Positions 1 through 7,764 of a stretch of DNA of 64,000 nt are shown piece by piece. The notes beneath the pieces are model-generated. The model made no database searches, was not told the DNA's origin, and saw only the letters and a list, made by a program, of their open reading frames with translations. The translations under genes and the position numbers were made by a program. The first letter of the stretch is position 1. The number at the start of each line of letters is the position of its first letter. The stretch covers positions 455,864 through 519,863 of the forward strand of contig NZ_PXYI01000005.1 in assembly GCF_003012735.1 (NCBI RefSeq). Direction: 5' to 3'. Source of the DNA: Allosphingosinicella deserti. Its GTDB lineage: Bacteria; Pseudomonadota; Alphaproteobacteria; Sphingomonadales; Sphingomonadaceae.

Positions 1-1
1 C

Positions 2-154
2 AGCGAGAATTTCGAAGCTTTCTTCAAGGTCGACAATCTGTTCGACAAGGATCCCGAGCCGTCGCCGCAGACCAATACCGGCCTCGACGTCAACCCGGCG
101 CTCTACGACACGCTCGGCCGCATCTATCGCGCGGGTGTGCGTCTGCGCTTCTGA
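2..154 (+). CDS. TonB-dependent receptor, C-terminal fragment
   Basis: The frame is open from the window edge and stops with TGA at 152-154, giving 50 residues. The end, GRIYRAGVRLRF, is an amphipathic final beta strand with a terminal Phe, as expected for an outer-membrane barrel. The upstream text FFKVDNLFDKDPEPSP is the 'xNLFDKxP' turn that precedes the last strands of TonB-dependent receptors. Substrate and gene start lie outside the window. The family call rests on these motifs alone. Confidence 0.75.
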   Translation, partial: SENFEAFFKVDNLFDKDPEPSPQTNTGLDVNPALYDTLGRIYRAGVRLRF

Positions 155-261
155 TCACGGTCTCTCCGCCTGGTTGGCGGGGGCGCCGCGCGCGTTGCCG
201 GCTGGAAAGCCGGGGCGCGTGGCGGGGCGTTCGCCAACCGCTTTTTCGGGGTGGGACTGAA

Positions 262-289
262 ATCCTCCCCGAGCGAGCTCGGGGAGGAT
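262..289. repeat. Perfect 12-bp-stem hairpin, REP-like
   Basis: ATCCTCCCCGAG at 262-273 and its exact complement at 278-289 flank a 4-nt loop. No T-run follows on either strand, so it is not a classical intrinsic terminator. It sits between the partial TBDR and dld and may end transcription or stabilise the upstream mRNA 3' end. The rest of 155-338 shows no gene. Confidence 0.55.
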
Positions 290-338
290 CTAGCGGCTTG
301 CGCCGCACGGTGACGAAGGTGCACCTTCGCGCCTGATC

Positions 339-2081
339 ATGGACAACGCCCTTCCAGCACGAAGCGCCTCCACCGAGATCCCGTCCTCGGATCTCGTCAG
401 CCGGCTCCGCGCCATCGTCGGCCGTCGCCACGTGCTCACCGGCGTCAGCGCCACCCGGCCTTACGCCACCGGCTACCGGGTCGGCGGCGGGCCGGTGGCG
501 GCGGTGGTGCGCCCACGCTCGCTCGTCGAGCTGTGGCGCGCTCTGTGCGCCTGCGTCGCTGCCGATCACATCGTCATCGCCCAGGCGGCAAATACCGGGC
601 TGACCGGCGGTTCGACGCCGGACGGCGCCTATGACCGCCCGGTGGTGATCCTCAGCACCAGGCGGATCGTTGCCGCCTGGCTGCTGCGCGACGGCCGCCA
701 GGTGGTGGCGCTGGCGGGGACGACGCTCGATGGGCTCGAGCGCATGCTGGCGCCGCTCGAGCGCGAGCCGCATTCGGTGATCGGATCGTCGTGCATCGGC
801 GCGTCGGTGGTCGGCGGGATCTGCAACACTTCAGGCGGCGCGCTGATCCGGCGCGGGCCGGCTTACACCGAATATGCGCTCTACGCGCAGGTCGACGCCG
901 ACGGCGAAGTCCAGTTGTGCAACCGGCTCGGCCTCCACCTCGGCGCCGCGCCCGAGGCGATCCTAGGCCGGCTCGACCGCGGCGAGGTCTCCGACGCCGA
1001 CATCGAATCCGACGACCGCGCCGCCTCGGCGGCCGATTACGAAGCCCAGGTGCGCGCCGTCGACGCGCCGAGCGCGGCGCGGTTCAACGCCGATCCGGGT
1101 CGGCTGTTCGAAGCCTCGGGCAGCGCCGGCCGGGTGATCGTGTTCGCCGTCCGGCTCGACACCTTCCCGCGCGACGCGCGCACCGCCACATTCTACGTCG
1201 GCAGCAACGATCCCGGCGACCTCACCACCTTGCGGCGGCGCATGCTGGCGGAAGGGCGCACGCTGCCGGTCTCCGCAGAATATATCGACCGCGAGGCGTT
1301 CGACGTCGCCGCGCGCTACGGCAAGGACGTGTTCCTGGCGGTGCGCCGGCTCGGCACGCAGCGGCTCGGCACACTGTTCGCATGGAAGGCGCGGATCGAC
1401 CGCTTCGCGCGCTGGACGCGGATACTGCCGGCCAACCTGTCGGACCATCTCGCGCAGGCGGCGAGCCGGCTGGCGCCGGCGCACCTGCCGCCGCGGCTGA
1501 CCGCCTGGCGCGACCGCTACGCGCACCACCTCATCCTCAAGGTGGCCGGGGAGGGGATCGAGGAGACGCGGACTTTGCTCGGCGCGATCTTTCCAAGTGC
1601 GTCAGGCGATGTTTTCGAATGCACGGCCGAGGAAGCGTCGGCCGCCTTTTTGCACCGCTTCGCGGTTGCGGGCGCCGCGATTCGTTACCGTGCGATCCAC
1701 CAGCGCGAGGTCGGCGCGCTGATCGCGCTCGACGTCGCGCTCCGCCGCAACGACGAGGATTGGCACGCGCCGCTGCCGGCCGATGTCGCGGCGCCCATTG
1801 TGAGGACCCTGCGCTACGGGCACTTCTTCTGCCACGTCTTCCATCTCGATTATCTCGTGGAGACCGGCGCCGACGCGGCCGCGCTCGAGCGGCGCATGCT
1901 CGCTTTGCTCGATGCGCGCGGCGCGGAATATCCGGCCGAGCACAATGTCGGCCATCATTATCCGGCCAAGCCGGCGCTGGCCGCCCATTATCGCGCGCTC
2001 GATCCGGGCAATCGCCTCAACCCCGGGATCGGCGGCACGAGCCGCGCGCTGGGGTGGGGGATGGCGGGGAGGGGCGAGTGA
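339..2081 (+). CDS. dld: Quinone-dependent D-lactate dehydrogenase
   Basis: A peripheral inner-membrane flavoprotein that oxidises D-lactate to pyruvate and passes electrons to quinone. The 580-aa protein is close to E. coli Dld (571 aa). An FAD-binding type 4 (PCMH) domain fills the N-terminal half, with the FAD-loop motif NTGLTGGSTP at residues 85-94 and a GSSCIGASVVGG stretch near 150. The C-terminal membrane-binding domain carries AEHNVGHHYPAKP and DPGNRLNPGIG, both hallmarks of the Dld family as opposed to GlcD or DLD2. ATG at 339 is the first start after the hairpin; its ribosome binding site is weak. It is transcribed alone and converges on the next TBDR gene. Confidence 0.92.
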   Translation: MDNALPARSASTEIPSSDLVSRLRAIVGRRHVLTGVSATRPYATGYRVGGGPVAAVVRPRSLVELWRALCACVAADHIVIAQAANTGLTGGSTPDGAYDRPVVILSTRRIVAAWLLRDGRQVVALAGTTLDGLERMLAPLEREPHSVIGSSCIGASVVGGICNTSGGALIRRGPAYTEYALYAQVDADGEVQLCNRLGLHLGAAPEAILGRLDRGEVSDADIESDDRAASAADYEAQVRAVDAPSAARFNADPGRLFEASGSAGRVIVFAVRLDTFPRDARTATFYVGSNDPGDLTTLRRRMLAEGRTLPVSAEYIDREAFDVAARYGKDVFLAVRRLGTQRLGTLFAWKARIDRFARWTRILPANLSDHLAQAASRLAPAHLPPRLTAWRDRYAHHLILKVAGEGIEETRTLLGAIFPSASGDVFECTAEEASAAFLHRFAVAGAAIRYRAIHQREVGALIALDVALRRNDEDWHAPLPADVAAPIVRTLRYGHFFCHVFHLDYLVETGADAAALERRMLALLDARGAEYPAEHNVGHHYPAKPALAAHYRALDPGNRLNPGIGGTSRALGWGMAGRGE

Positions 2082-2132
2082 GGCGGGAGGTGGGTGGTTC
2101 CCGCGCGCCGTAGATTACAATCGCGCTCCGAA

Positions 2133-2218
2133 CCGTTCGGGCCGAGCCAATCGAAGCCTCTATTTGTGTCATGACGAGAGAAGGAAAAGGAGGGCTTGGA
2201 CAAGTTCAGCCCGAACGG
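2133..2218. repeat. Dispersed palindromic element, copy A (intergenic)
   Basis: The left arm (2133-2160, beginning CCGTTCGGGCCGAGC) and right arm (2192-2218, ending CAGCCCGAACGG) are imperfect reverse complements around a 31-nt spacer. The 86-bp total matches the size and arm sequence of a second copy at 30845-30929 that lies inside a gene. This copy sits between the convergent dld and TBDR genes, where it could also form a bidirectional transcript end. No coding sequence was seen in 2082-2264. Confidence 0.75.
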
Positions 2219-2264
2219 GGCACACGGGACCTGGTTTGCTGGCCCGCGCGTGCCCGTCATGAGC

Positions 2265-5042
2265 TTACATGCGGAAGGAGAGGCTGGCGAGGAAGGTGCG
2301 GCCGTTTTTGTAGAAGGCCGAGGGGCGGTCCCGGGTGCCGCTATATTGGAGATAGGTCTCGTCGAGCAGATTCTGGGCGTTGACGGTCAGGGTGACATTT
2401 TCGTTGACCTTGAACGCCGCCGACAGATCGAGCTGATGATAGGGCGCGACCATCTCCTGCGAGCCGAGGCGGCCGATCGTGCGGAAGTAGGAGGAGCGAT
2501 AATTGTAGCTCAGCCGCGCCTGGAACGGTCCCCGTTCGAAATAGGGGATGATGTTGACGCTGTGCTTCGACAGATAGGGCAGGTTGAGGATCTCGGTGGT
2601 GTCGAGATCGGTCGAGGTGCTGCTGTCCTGATAGGCGTAATTGGCCTGGATGCCGAAGCCGCCCCAGAGTTCCGCCTGGCCGTTGAGCAGGATGCCGTTG
2701 ACCTTGGCCGTGCCGCCGTTGATCGGCTGCGAGACGCTGTAACGGTCTTCGAGCCGCCCGGTCAGCGAGTTGAACAGGGTGACGCCTTCGCGGCGGGTGG
2801 TGATGATGTAGTTGGAGATGTCGCGGCGATACAGTTCGACGGAGAGCAGCGCGCCGGGCCGCGGATAATATTCGGCGGTGACCTCGTAATTGGTCGACTC
2901 GTAGGGCTTGAGATTGGGATTGCCGCCGCCGGCGTCGAAGGTGATGTCGTTCTGGGTGATGGATGCCGCCAGATCCTGGTAGCGCGGCCGTGAGATCACC
3001 CTGGCGACGGCGCCGCGAACGATCAGCTTGGGATCGATCTCGTAGGCGATGTTGAGGGTCGGCAGGAATCTCAGATAATCGGTGCTGGTCGTGGTCGGCA
3101 CGGGCCGCGGATTTGGATCGGCCGGAGTCGGCAGGGTCAGTGCATAGGAGGATTCGTCTTTGGTGTAGACGAGCCGCCCGCCGATATTGCCGCGCAGGCC
3201 GCCGCTCTCGAAATCGAACTGGACGTAGCTCGCCGCCACCCGTTCCTTGACCCGGGTGGAGGCGCCGATCTTGTCGGCGAGCGGCGAGTTGATCGCATTG
3301 GCCAGAATGTCGATCACGGATTGCTCGGGCAGGTTGAGATATTGCGTGGCGGTGCCGCTGGCGCCGGTGCCGCTAAACACGCCGCCCGGGGTGGCCAGAG
3401 TCTCGACCCCAAGCTGCGATCCGAGCAGCGACTGCTGCAGGTAGGTGTTGATGCCGCGCGCATCGACCCGGTTGACGTGGTCGGTGTAGCGAACGCCGGT
3501 GCGGAACTGGGTGAAGAAGCCGCCGATCGGCACGACCGCGTCGAAGCCGCCGAACAGGTCGCGATCGGTGGTGACGCTGTAATCGAGGCCGCCAATCTGC
3601 GCGGCGACGAGCGGTGCGCCGCCCACCAGCACCGGGCTGCCCTCGATCGTGGCCGGATTGTTGTTGGGGTTGGTGAAATAATTGGCAGGATCGGTGAGAT
3701 CGCCGATGAAATTGACCTCGGCCGACGTGGGCGTGATCGCATAGCTGAACGGCAGGCGCGTCTGCACGTTGAAGAGATATTCGGGATTGCGCCCGCCGGT
3801 CGCCTTGCTCCAACCGGCGGCGAGGGAGAAGGTGGCGCCGCCCTCGCCCTCCCAATCGGCGTAGAGGTTGATGTTGTCGGTCTTGAGCTTGGTGTGTCGC
3901 ACGAGGGTGTCGAGCTGGGCGCTCTGCCCGGTGGCCGCGCCGAAGCTGGCGCCGGTGACCACGCCGTTCGAGATGGTCGCCGACTGGAGGACGTCGCCGG
4001 TCCAAGCGCCGGGGATGGTGTACATCGACTGGCTGTAATTGTTGTAATTGCCGTCGATGTGCAGGCCCTGCAGGGTGAGGGTGAGCTCGCTGGTCGGCTT
4101 GGCCTGGAGGGTGCCGGCAACGCTTGCGCGCTCCCGCTGCTGCTGGAAATAGGCGTAATTGATGCCGAAGGGCGACGCGGCCTTGTCGAGATCGGCGAGG
4201 GTGCCGCCGGTGATCACCGCATCGGGATTCTTGAGCACGCGCTCGCCGGCGGCGTTGGTGGTGAGGAACGGACTGCCCGTGCCGTTGGCATTGTCGTAGC
4301 CGAAGAATTCGACCCCCGAGCGCACCATCTGCTGCTTGTCGTAGGTGCCGGCGATCAGAACGCCGATCGTCTCGGACGCGTTGCGCCAGCTGTACAGGCC
4401 CGAGCCGCGGAAGCTGCCCTTCTCGGCGCGGTCGTTGTAGGAATAACCGGCAGAGGCGAACACCGAATTTGCCTCGAGCTCGAGCGGCCGGCGGGTGCGG
4501 ACGATGACGGTGCCGCCGAGGCTCCCTTCCTCGATCCGCGCCTCGGGCGACTTGTAGACTTCGAGCCGGTCGACGAGCTCGGGCGCGAGCAGCGAGTAGT
4601 TGAAGGTGCGGCTGCTCGGATCGTTGTCGTTGCCGCCCCAATCGGCCGAAGCGAGGCCGTGGCCGTCGAGCAGCATGCGGTTGAGTGCCGGATCGGTGCC
4701 GAGGATGGCGACCTTCTCGCCTTCGCCGAACCGGCGATCGATCGACACGCCCGGGATGTGCGAGAGCGATTCGGCGACGTTGCGGTCCGGGAACTTGCCG
4801 ATGTCCTCGGCCGAGATCGCGTCGACCACGGCGTTGGCGTTGCGCTTGATGTTGATCGACTGGCGCAGCGAGCCGGCATAGCCGGTGACGACGATCTCCT
4901 CCTCCGTGGTGTCGGCGCCGGTATCGGCTGCCGGAGCGGAAGCGGCTTGGTCCGTGGGCGCCTCGGCCGGTGGCTGGGCATGGGCCGTGCCGGCGAACCC
5001 GGCGAAGGCCGAAGAGAGCAGAACAGTGTAACGCAAACGCAT
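2265..5042 (-). CDS. TonB-dependent receptor
   Basis: An outer-membrane active transporter of 925 aa; substrate unknown. ATG at 5042 was chosen because it opens a signal peptide (MRLRYTVLLSSAFAGFAGTA, then HAQ) and has GGAAGG 7 nt upstream; the frame extends further upstream but reads as Arg-rich noise. The TonB-box-like stretch EEEIVVTGY is followed by the plug domain (ISAEDIGKFPDRNVAESL, then IPGVSIDRR). The barrel runs to the end and closes with FLASLSFRM. There is no STN signalling domain. It stands alone and converges on dld. A perfect palindrome 88 nt upstream may be an operator. The plug is the type common in carbohydrate or aromatic-compound receptors of sphingomonads, but the sequence does not decide the ligand. 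Confidence 0.9.
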   Translation of the reverse strand: MRLRYTVLLSSAFAGFAGTAHAQPPAEAPTDQAASAPAADTGADTTEEEIVVTGYAGSLRQSINIKRNANAVVDAISAEDIGKFPDRNVAESLSHIPGVSIDRRFGEGEKVAILGTDPALNRMLLDGHGLASADWGGNDNDPSSRTFNYSLLAPELVDRLEVYKSPEARIEEGSLGGTVIVRTRRPLELEANSVFASAGYSYNDRAEKGSFRGSGLYSWRNASETIGVLIAGTYDKQQMVRSGVEFFGYDNANGTGSPFLTTNAAGERVLKNPDAVITGGTLADLDKAASPFGINYAYFQQQRERASVAGTLQAKPTSELTLTLQGLHIDGNYNNYSQSMYTIPGAWTGDVLQSATISNGVVTGASFGAATGQSAQLDTLVRHTKLKTDNINLYADWEGEGGATFSLAAGWSKATGGRNPEYLFNVQTRLPFSYAITPTSAEVNFIGDLTDPANYFTNPNNNPATIEGSPVLVGGAPLVAAQIGGLDYSVTTDRDLFGGFDAVVPIGGFFTQFRTGVRYTDHVNRVDARGINTYLQQSLLGSQLGVETLATPGGVFSGTGASGTATQYLNLPEQSVIDILANAINSPLADKIGASTRVKERVAASYVQFDFESGGLRGNIGGRLVYTKDESSYALTLPTPADPNPRPVPTTTSTDYLRFLPTLNIAYEIDPKLIVRGAVARVISRPRYQDLAASITQNDITFDAGGGNPNLKPYESTNYEVTAEYYPRPGALLSVELYRRDISNYIITTRREGVTLFNSLTGRLEDRYSVSQPINGGTAKVNGILLNGQAELWGGFGIQANYAYQDSSTSTDLDTTEILNLPYLSKHSVNIIPYFERGPFQARLSYNYRSSYFRTIGRLGSQEMVAPYHQLDLSAAFKVNENVTLTVNAQNLLDETYLQYSGTRDRPSAFYKNGRTFLASLSFRM

Positions 5043-5129
5043 AAGCCGACCTTCCCGTGACAAGCAGTCGCCGCGGTCCCGACAGGGACGCAGGACCCGG
5101 ACGGGACGCTCGTTAGGCCGACGCGGCGA

Positions 5130-5143
5130 GATCGTATACGATC
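5130..5143. promoter_or_regulatory. Palindromic operator candidate, GntR/FadR-like
   Basis: GATCGTATACGATC is a perfect 14-bp palindrome 88 nt upstream of the TBDR start. Its core TCGTATACGA fits the T-N-G-T-N-N-A-C-N-A pattern bound by FadR-subfamily GntR regulators. No GntR gene is in the window, so the regulator is unknown. The rest of the 304-bp region 5043-5346, between divergently placed features, shows no gene. Confidence 0.4.
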
Positions 5144-5346
5144 CTCGCAGGCTGATGCGCCGAGACGAGCCGCTGGCGGCACGAGTTGCGGAACAAGACG
5201 GGCTCAGAGCCGCGGCCAAACGGGACGCCGCGGATGCGCGATACCGGCCGGCCTTGCCGACGAAGCGTGGTATCGCCCTTCATGACGGATGGTGGGCGAT
5301 CCCATGAGGCAACGATGACGCATGAGCTAACCGGGGGCGATCGTAA

Positions 5347-5745
5347 TCAGCCCCCCTCGAAGTGCGCCTTCATCCGTTGCAGCCCCGCCGCCATCATCGG
5401 CGCGATGCGCTCGGCGAACGAAGGGGGCAGCGCGTCCGCAGTCCAGGTCACGCGGGCGCCACCCGGTGCTGCGAAGACCTGCAGCGCGCCGTTATGATGC
5501 TCGATACCCAGCACGCTCCACACCAGTCGGCGGCGCTCCTGGTCGATCGCGACGATCACCTCGTCCGCGATGACGCCGCCGGCGAACGTCACCCGCCGCG
5601 TCGGCGTCACGGCATCCGCAAGCATCTCGGTGTCGACGACGAAACCGGGCACCAGGCGCGTGTGGAGCGCGCCGACATCACACGCGGCGTCCCAGATCGC
5701 CTCGGGCGCTGCGGCGATCTCGATCTCGTGGTGGATGGTCGGCAT
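5347..5745 (-). CDS. SRPBCC (START/Bet v 1-like) family protein
   Basis: 132 aa. The opening, MPTIHHEIEIAAAPEAIWDA, is the usual first strand and helix of the SRPBCC fold (polyketide cyclase/dehydrase-type). A later block VTWTADALPPSFAERIAPMM followed by a C-terminal helix matches the long closing helix that covers the hydrophobic pocket. Such proteins bind lipids or aromatic ligands, and no catalytic residues can be assigned here. ATG at 5745 has a GAAAGGGAGAGG-type ribosome binding site just upstream. It is a single gene with no functional link visible to its neighbours. Confidence 0.75.
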   Translation of the reverse strand: MPTIHHEIEIAAAPEAIWDAACDVGALHTRLVPGFVVDTEMLADAVTPTRRVTFAGGVIADEVIVAIDQERRRLVWSVLGIEHHNGALQVFAAPGGARVTWTADALPPSFAERIAPMMAAGLQRMKAHFEGG

Positions 5746-5871
5746 GGCCTCTCCCTTTCTCCGATGAATGCGGGGCAGGATAAGCCGGACGGCCGGGCTG
5801 CGGCTGGCACGAAACGGACCTCGTCATCCGCTCCGCGTGACGTACCGGTCCGCCGAGCGTAACAAGAGAGG

Positions 5872-6468
5872 GTGCAACGCAGCCGCCACCTGGATCATCC
5901 GGATATCAGCTTCGAGATGTGCGAGCGTGCGCGCTATGCGCGGGATCCGGCCTATGACGGGATCCTGTTCATCGCGGTGACCTCGACCCGCATCTATTGC
6001 CGCCCGGTCTGCCCGGTGCGCCAGCCGCTGAGCCGCAACGTGCGTTACTTGCCGAGCGCGGCCGCGGCGGAAGCGGCGGGGTTCCGGCCCTGCCTGCGCT
6101 GCCGGCCCGAGGCGGCGCCGCACTCGCCGGCGTGGATCGGCGCGCAGGCGACGGTACGCCGCGCCTTGCGGCTGATCGAGGAGGGGGCGCTCGACGGCGA
6201 CGCGGCGGGCGTCGAGCGGCTTGCCGAACGGCTCGGTATCGGGCCGCGGCATCTCTCGCGCCTGTTCCGCCGCTATCTCCAGACCACGCCGACCGCCGCC
6301 GCCCGCACCGCCCGGGTGCAGCGCGCCAAGCGGCTGATCGACGGATCCGGGCTGCCGATGACGGAGATCGCCCACCGCGCCGGCTTCCGAAGCCTGCGCG
6401 CGTTCAACGCCACCTTCCAGGCGGTGTACCGCATGCCTCCGAGCGCGCTGCGGCGGGTGCAGCCCTGA
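5872..6468 (+). CDS. Ada-like methyl-phosphotriester sensor with AraC HTH (AdaA type)
   Basis: Predicted to sense DNA alkylation by accepting methyl groups from phosphotriesters onto a zinc-bound Cys, then activating repair genes. The 198 aa hold an Ada N-terminal zinc domain with all four Cys (YCRPVC at 42-47, CLRC at 74-77) and an AraC-type double helix-turn-helix at about 90-195. The O6-methylguanine methyltransferase domain of E. coli Ada is absent, as in Bacillus AdaA (211 aa). GTG at 5872 was chosen because the next start (ATG 5917) would cut into the first helix of the zinc domain. No alkA, alkB or ogt gene is adjacent, so its regulon must lie elsewhere. An AlkA N-terminal fragment is a less likely alternative. 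Confidence 0.85.
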   Translation: MQRSRHLDHPDISFEMCERARYARDPAYDGILFIAVTSTRIYCRPVCPVRQPLSRNVRYLPSAAAAEAAGFRPCLRCRPEAAPHSPAWIGAQATVRRALRLIEEGALDGDAAGVERLAERLGIGPRHLSRLFRRYLQTTPTAAARTARVQRAKRLIDGSGLPMTEIAHRAGFRSLRAFNATFQAVYRMPPSALRRVQP

Positions 6469-6572
6469 TGACATCCCGTAAGCCGGAAGACATTGGCTGA
6501 AACGGCGGCCTGAGCCCCCAGCGTCTCTCCGCCGGCCGTTCGCCCCGTGGGCGAACGGCGCGGGGTTTGCGG

Positions 6573-6968
6573 TCAGGCGAGTGCGAGTTCGACCTCGATA
6601 TTGCCGCGGACGGCCTTGGAGTAAGGGCAGATCAGGTCGGCGGCCTCGATCAGTTCCTGGGCGGTCTCGCGGTCGAGGCCGGGGACGCTGACGTCGAGGC
6701 GCGCGCGCAGGAAGAAGCCGTCGGCACCCTGCAGCAGATCGAGCTCGGCATCCACTTCCGGAGTCTCGGGCAGGCGGATCTTGCGCTGGGCGGCAGCGAC
6801 ACCGAGCGCGCCGAGGAAGCAGGCGGACCATGCGGCGGCGAACAGATGTTCCGCGGCCGGATGCGGTGCGGGCAGCGGGAGATCGAGCGTGCCGTCACTG
6901 CTGCGCGCGCTACCGTTGCTGCCGCCAACGACGTGGGCGCCACCGGTGAAGAGGATCTTGTCGGTCAT
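6573..6968 (-). CDS. ohr: Organic hydroperoxide resistance peroxidase Ohr
   Basis: A cytoplasmic thiol peroxidase that reduces organic hydroperoxides. The 131-aa protein has the two redox Cys of the Ohr/OsmC fold at C50 (WSACFLGAL) and C114 (CPYSKAVRGN), and the opening KILFTGGAHVVGG typical of Ohr rather than OsmC. ATG at 6968 was chosen over an upstream in-frame start because GAAAGGA sits 8 nt before it and it matches the family's usual N-terminus. It is divergent from ohrR, and one of two matching inverted repeats (7001-7015) lies just upstream, so control by OhrR is expected. Confidence 0.93.
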   Translation of the reverse strand: MTDKILFTGGAHVVGGSNGSARSSDGTLDLPLPAPHPAAEHLFAAAWSACFLGALGVAAAQRKIRLPETPEVDAELDLLQGADGFFLRARLDVSVPGLDRETAQELIEAADLICPYSKAVRGNIEVELALA

Positions 6969-7000
6969 GCGTGCTGTCCTTTCGAATGAGTCCAATCGGC

Positions 7001-7015
7001 TCCGATTAAATCGGA
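7001..7015. promoter_or_regulatory. OhrR operator candidate, ohr-proximal
   Basis: TCCGATTAAATCGGA is a perfect inverted repeat (6-bp arms, 3-nt centre) 32 nt upstream of the ohr start. The same arms recur at 7058-7072 in front of ohrR. A further half-repeat, ATCGGCTCCGAT, abuts it at 6995-7006. Confidence 0.72.
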
Positions 7016-7057
7016 TGCGATGTAAATAGCTGCGGTGGCATGGCCCGTCAACCCCCT

Positions 7058-7072
7058 TCCGATCTTATCGGA
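7058..7072. promoter_or_regulatory. OhrR operator candidate, ohrR-proximal
   Basis: TCCGATCTTATCGGA has the same arms and 3-nt spacing as the ohr-proximal site, 57 bp away centre to centre and 39 nt before the ohrR start. The placement suggests autoregulation of ohrR and coupled control of ohr. Confidence 0.72.
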
Positions 7073-7111
7073 TACGATCTATATCGGTGGTGCTATCAGG
7101 AGAGATGTTTC

Positions 7112-7624
7112 ATGGCCGCCACGAACGACGCGCCGAAGCCCGGTTCAGACGCTCCGACCGACGCCTCGGACAACATGCCGGTGCAGGGCGGAGAGATTCG
7201 CAGCCTGTCCAACTTCCTCTGCTTCGCCATTTATTCGGCGAACCTCGCCTTCGGCCGCGCCTACAAGCCCGTGCTGGATCCGATCGGCCTCACCTACACG
7301 CAGTATATCGCGCTGGTCGCGCTGGCGCAGGAGGACGGGCAGACGGTCGGCGCGCTCGGCGAGAAACTGTTCCTCGAATCGAACACGCTGACGCCGATCC
7401 TCAAGAAGCTCGAAAGCCTCGGCTTTCTCGAACGCCGCCGCGACCCGGCCGACGAACGGCAGGTGCGGATGACCCTCACCGCCGCCGGCCGCCGGCTGCT
7501 CGAAACCGATCCGGGCGTTGCCGTCGCGGAGGCGGCGGAGCTCGGCGACGAGCTTGCCGACCTGCAGCGCGCGGTCGCCGACCTGCGTGACAAGCTGCTG
7601 CGCGCGGGCAGGAAGGTGGCGTAA
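7112..7624 (+). CDS. ohrR: MarR-family organic-peroxide sensor OhrR
   Basis: A winged-helix dimeric repressor that releases DNA when a reactive Cys is oxidised by organic hydroperoxides. 170 aa; C37 in NFLCFAIYSANLAF is the conserved N-terminal sensing Cys of OhrR, followed by the PVLDPIGLTYTQYIAL helix and the recognition region LFLESNTLTPILKKLE, and the wing RRRDPADERQVRMTLT. No second Cys is obvious in the C-terminal part, which would favour a one-Cys mechanism. ATG at 7112 has AGGAGAG 7 nt upstream; an earlier in-frame ATG (7040) would overlap the putative operator. It is divergent from its expected target, ohr. Confidence 0.92.
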   Translation: MAATNDAPKPGSDAPTDASDNMPVQGGEIRSLSNFLCFAIYSANLAFGRAYKPVLDPIGLTYTQYIALVALAQEDGQTVGALGEKLFLESNTLTPILKKLESLGFLERRRDPADERQVRMTLTAAGRRLLETDPGVAVAEAAELGDELADLQRAVADLRDKLLRAGRKVA

Positions 7625-7764
7625 GAACGACATCAGTGCGCCATGGCCTTGCGGCTGCCGGTCGTCTGGCCGGTAGGGGCGCGGAACTCCGCCACCGCTT
7701 CGCTGTTGCATCGGAGAGGGTTTTCACAACCACAGGCTGGAGCGATGTACGGCGGACGATCCCG

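Noticed and set aside
2196..2993. 265-codon plus-strand frame opposite the TBDR
   Set aside because: Mirror of TBDR codons, and it begins within the palindromic element; no start signal.
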